From NCBI GenBank assembly GCA_001873675.1, contig MNZP01000039.1, forward strand, positions 1 to 6,386: a stretch of 6,386 nucleotides of DNA, read 5' to 3'. The position numbers and the translations under genes are program-made. This DNA is from Syntrophaceae bacterium CG2_30_49_12 (GTDB lineage Bacteria; Desulfobacterota; Syntrophia; Syntrophales; CG2-30-49-12). Below are positions 5,126-6,386 of this stretch, one piece after another (within the stretch, counting starts at the first letter, position 1; the number at the start of each line of letters is the position of its first letter). The notes below the pieces were generated by a model. The model ran no database searches, was not told the DNA's origin, and worked only from the letters and a program-made list of their open reading frames with translations.

Positions 5126-5185
5126 ATGCTGGCTATCCCTTCCGCATTACAGGCACAATTTGAAGAATATTTACGGGAAGAATAG
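5126..5185 (+). pseudogene. intI: N-terminal stub of an integron-type tyrosine recombinase
   Basis: Nineteen codons read MLAIPSALQAQFEEYLREE and then stop. GGAGA at 5114-5118 lies 7 nt before the ATG, so this was a real translation start. The sequence resembles, from memory, the opening of long integron-integrase homologues, where an IPxxLxxQFxxYLxxxAIP segment begins the N-terminal SAM-like DNA-binding domain. The rest of the roughly 300-450 residues, including the catalytic Arg and Tyr boxes, is absent, and no other frame downstream restores it, so the gene was deleted right after the start. Orientation is divergent from the small genes at 3075-4856, exactly as in an integron. The match is short, so the identification is tentative by itself and gains weight from context. 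Confidence 0.5.
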
Positions 5186-5319
5186 GTGGATACTTCCCAT
5201 ATTTTCTAATACTGCAAATACCTTCCACGAAGGGAACGGAGAGAAAAGGGGAGAAAAAGAGAGGTTGAAAACGGTCACGGTCTTGTTCATGGACGGGAGA
5301 TGAATATTGTTTAACCTTC
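5186..5319. other. non-coding gap between integrase stub and PlsY-like gene
   Basis: No gene is supported. It contains a 27-nt all-purine run on the plus strand (5238-5264). The minus-strand frame crossing it (5133-5330) begins inside the PlsY-like gene and has no recognisable features. No hairpin followed by a T-run is seen downstream of the PlsY-like stop, so no intrinsic terminator can be placed. Confidence 0.5.
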
Positions 5320-5913
5320 TTAATTTTCATTCTTCCCCTTTCTTTTCTCTATAAGAAGCATGATATTCCTCTTGTGATAATAAAAGATCAACAATACTGT
5401 CATTAAAACACCGGAAACCGCAACCGGTGTATGACTATACGTGATAACCGTTCCTGCAGCAAGCGTCAGGATCATGAAAAAGGATGCCACGAAAGGAATC
5501 CGAAAAACGCTGTAAGCCAGGACCCAGATAACACACGACAGGATTGAAGTGAGGGGAGAAAGGGACGCAGTAAAGCCGAGATAGTTGGTAACGCCTTTGC
5601 CGCCATGAAACCCATGAAAGCAGGAAAAACGGTTGCCAATAACCAGGCTTAAGCCGACCCAGGGCACAAGCGGCTGATCCAGCAGGTAAGAAGCCGCAGC
5701 GCCAATTAATAATGCTTTGGCTACATCCAGGATCAATACTACAGCAGCCCAGAAGTAGCCTGCTTGCCGATAGACGTTCGTAACCCCGGCATTCCTGCTG
5801 AAATGATCTCTGGGATCCTCCCTTCCCAACAGCCTGAAGAGCAGGATGGAAAAGTTAACGGACCCTGCAATGTAGGCTGCCGCCAGCAGTATCGCCACCA
5901 TCATCATGACCAT
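5320..5913 (-). CDS. plsY: PlsY-family glycerol-3-phosphate acyltransferase (divergent)
   Basis: A 197-residue integral membrane protein with about six hydrophobic segments, normal length for PlsY, which transfers an acyl group from acyl-phosphate to glycerol 3-phosphate in the first step of phospholipid synthesis. Motif 1 is SRNAGVTNVYR (39-49), corresponding to SGNxGxTNxxR; LDVAKALL (62-69) follows; motif 2 is GNRFSCFHGFHGGKGV (93-108), with GGKGV intact; and YHKRNI (179-184) is the C-terminal HRxNI box. The His that normally follows Gly in motif 2 (GHxFPVF) is Asn, and the Pro is Ser, so activity or substrate may differ and this could be a specialised paralogue. The start is ambiguous among several Mets: GGGGA at 5921-5917 is best spaced (9 nt) for the ATG at 5907, two codons after the longest frame. 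It follows the phosphopantetheinyl transferase gene by 45 nt on the same strand, probably one operon. Confidence 0.88.
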   Translation of the reverse strand: MVMMMVAILLAAAYIAGSVNFSILLFRLLGREDPRDHFSRNAGVTNVYRQAGYFWAAVVLILDVAKALLIGAAASYLLDQPLVPWVGLSLVIGNRFSCFHGFHGGKGVTNYLGFTASLSPLTSILSCVIWVLAYSVFRIPFVASFFMILTLAAGTVITYSHTPVAVSGVLMTVLLIFYYHKRNIMLLIEKRKGKNEN

Positions 5914-5958
5914 GCTTCCCCGCAGCGCACCCTTCTGATGATCGGTTCGTTCGTAACG

Positions 5959-6386
5959 TCACGATTCCCTTTTCACCATTGTAAAAATATGATCATCAAC
6001 GGTATCGTGAAAGGCCACGTATCGTGTTCCTTCGACGGCCAGACGGCTTCTGTTCTGCCCAATGTCATTGACCTTTACCCTCTTCCACGATTCGGCAAGA
6101 GGCCTGTCCGTTGCCTTGGCTACCCCTTCCTTTATGGACCAGACCCTGGTGGAGGCCTGTACAAGCCCCAACGGGGACGTCTCCGTCAATGTCATTTCTT
6201 CCTCTTTCATATAGCAGTGCCGCGCTTTTAGAACCCTGTCGGATACCATTTCCACATCCACCCCGATTTCCTCGTTGCCCGCAACGGCGATAACATAGCG
6301 GCGGTCATGGGATACGGAACAAAATGCCGTGTCCCTTCCGCCGAGAATCGGACAGCGCGGATGAATCCCGTCCGCCATCATCGTAT
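5959..6386 (-). CDS. Sfp-type 4'-phosphopantetheinyl transferase, 5' end cut by window
   Basis: The enzyme moves the 4'-phosphopantetheine arm of coenzyme A onto a Ser of acyl or peptidyl carrier proteins. Visible from the first Met at 6381 (140 residues) are the substrate-binding FCSVSHD (20-26), the metal-binding GVDVE (40-44; D42 and E44), and WSIKEGVAK (81-89) with the third acidic ligand E85 and its Lys. These are the core motifs in the right order. Sfp-type proteins are normally about 200-240 residues with another segment ahead of the SxSH motif, and the frame is open to the window edge, so the real start probably lies outside. A Met in this position would give an unusually short N-terminus. 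It is upstream of and co-oriented with the PlsY-like gene, suggesting a linked lipid or polyketide/fatty-acid pathway; the carrier protein served is not visible. Confidence 0.9.
   Translation of the reverse strand, partial: TMMADGIHPRCPILGGRDTAFCSVSHDRRYVIAVAGNEEIGVDVEMVSDRVLKARHCYMKEEEMTLTETSPLGLVQASTRVWSIKEGVAKATDRPLAESWKRVKVNDIGQNRSRLAVEGTRYVAFHDTVDDHIFTMVKRES

Noticed and set aside
5262..5302. A short plus-strand peptide reading LKTVTVLFMDGR, reminiscent of the VTVLFxD opening of adenylate cyclase domains
   Set aside because: The frame ends after about a dozen residues and nothing else of the domain is present, so the likeness is too short to claim.
5133..5330. A 65-codon minus-strand frame between the integrase stub and the PlsY-like gene
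   Set aside because: It starts inside the end of the PlsY-like gene, has a pyrimidine-tract-derived FSPFLSVPF composition, and shows no family match.
1..6386. CRISPR array, tRNA, rRNA or complete insertion sequence
   Set aside because: No regularly spaced repeats, no tRNA-like cloverleaf and no transposase with terminal inverted repeats were seen on reading both strands.

Overview
The window looks like chromosomal DNA of a Deltaproteobacterium-like organism (Desulfobacterota, possibly near Syntrophales). This is an inference from gene content: a GH57 domain fused to a starch-synthase domain, a PlsY-type acyltransferase, and a cassette array typical of environmental integrons. No rRNA or marker gene is present, so the placement is loose. 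The metabolic genes have a higher G+C look, while the middle third and the non-coding stretches are visibly more A+T-rich.

Layout. (1) Positions 1-259 are an A+T-rich leader with a possible promoter. (2) Positions 260-2962 (+) encode a 900-residue fusion of a GH57 alpha-glucan hydrolase/transferase domain with a GT5 glycogen-synthase-like domain. (3) At 3006 a well-placed ribosome binding site opens a gene that breaks after about 21 codons, where foreign-looking DNA begins near 3069-3075. (4) Positions 3075-4856 (-) hold small genes in three groups: DUF4160 + DUF2442, an unrecognised 98-residue protein, and a HicB-like protein + 72-residue protein + MNT-type nucleotidyltransferase. Short attC-like sequences separate the groups. 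(5) At 5126 (+), divergent from these genes, is a ribosome binding site and a 19-codon stub resembling the N-terminus of an integron-type tyrosine recombinase. (6) Positions 5320-6386 (-) encode a PlsY-family acyltransferase preceded by an Sfp-type phosphopantetheinyl transferase cut by the window edge.

Main interpretation. The block from about 3070 to 5185 reads as a decayed chromosomal integron: an integrase stub on one strand, a non-coding stretch that could hold attI and divergent promoters, then cassette genes running away on the other strand. The best attC (4282-4339) is 58 nt and has nested inverted repeats. Its outer arm matches exactly the complement of the sequence at the start of the same cassette (4888-4895), as the cassette model predicts. 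Most cassette products are of toxin-antitoxin-associated types, common cargo in such arrays. With no working integrase visible, the array would be immobile unless an integrase is supplied from elsewhere.

The flanking metabolic genes are separate: the fusion protein probably acts in intracellular alpha-glucan metabolism, and the right-hand pair in lipid or acyl-carrier-protein-dependent biosynthesis.
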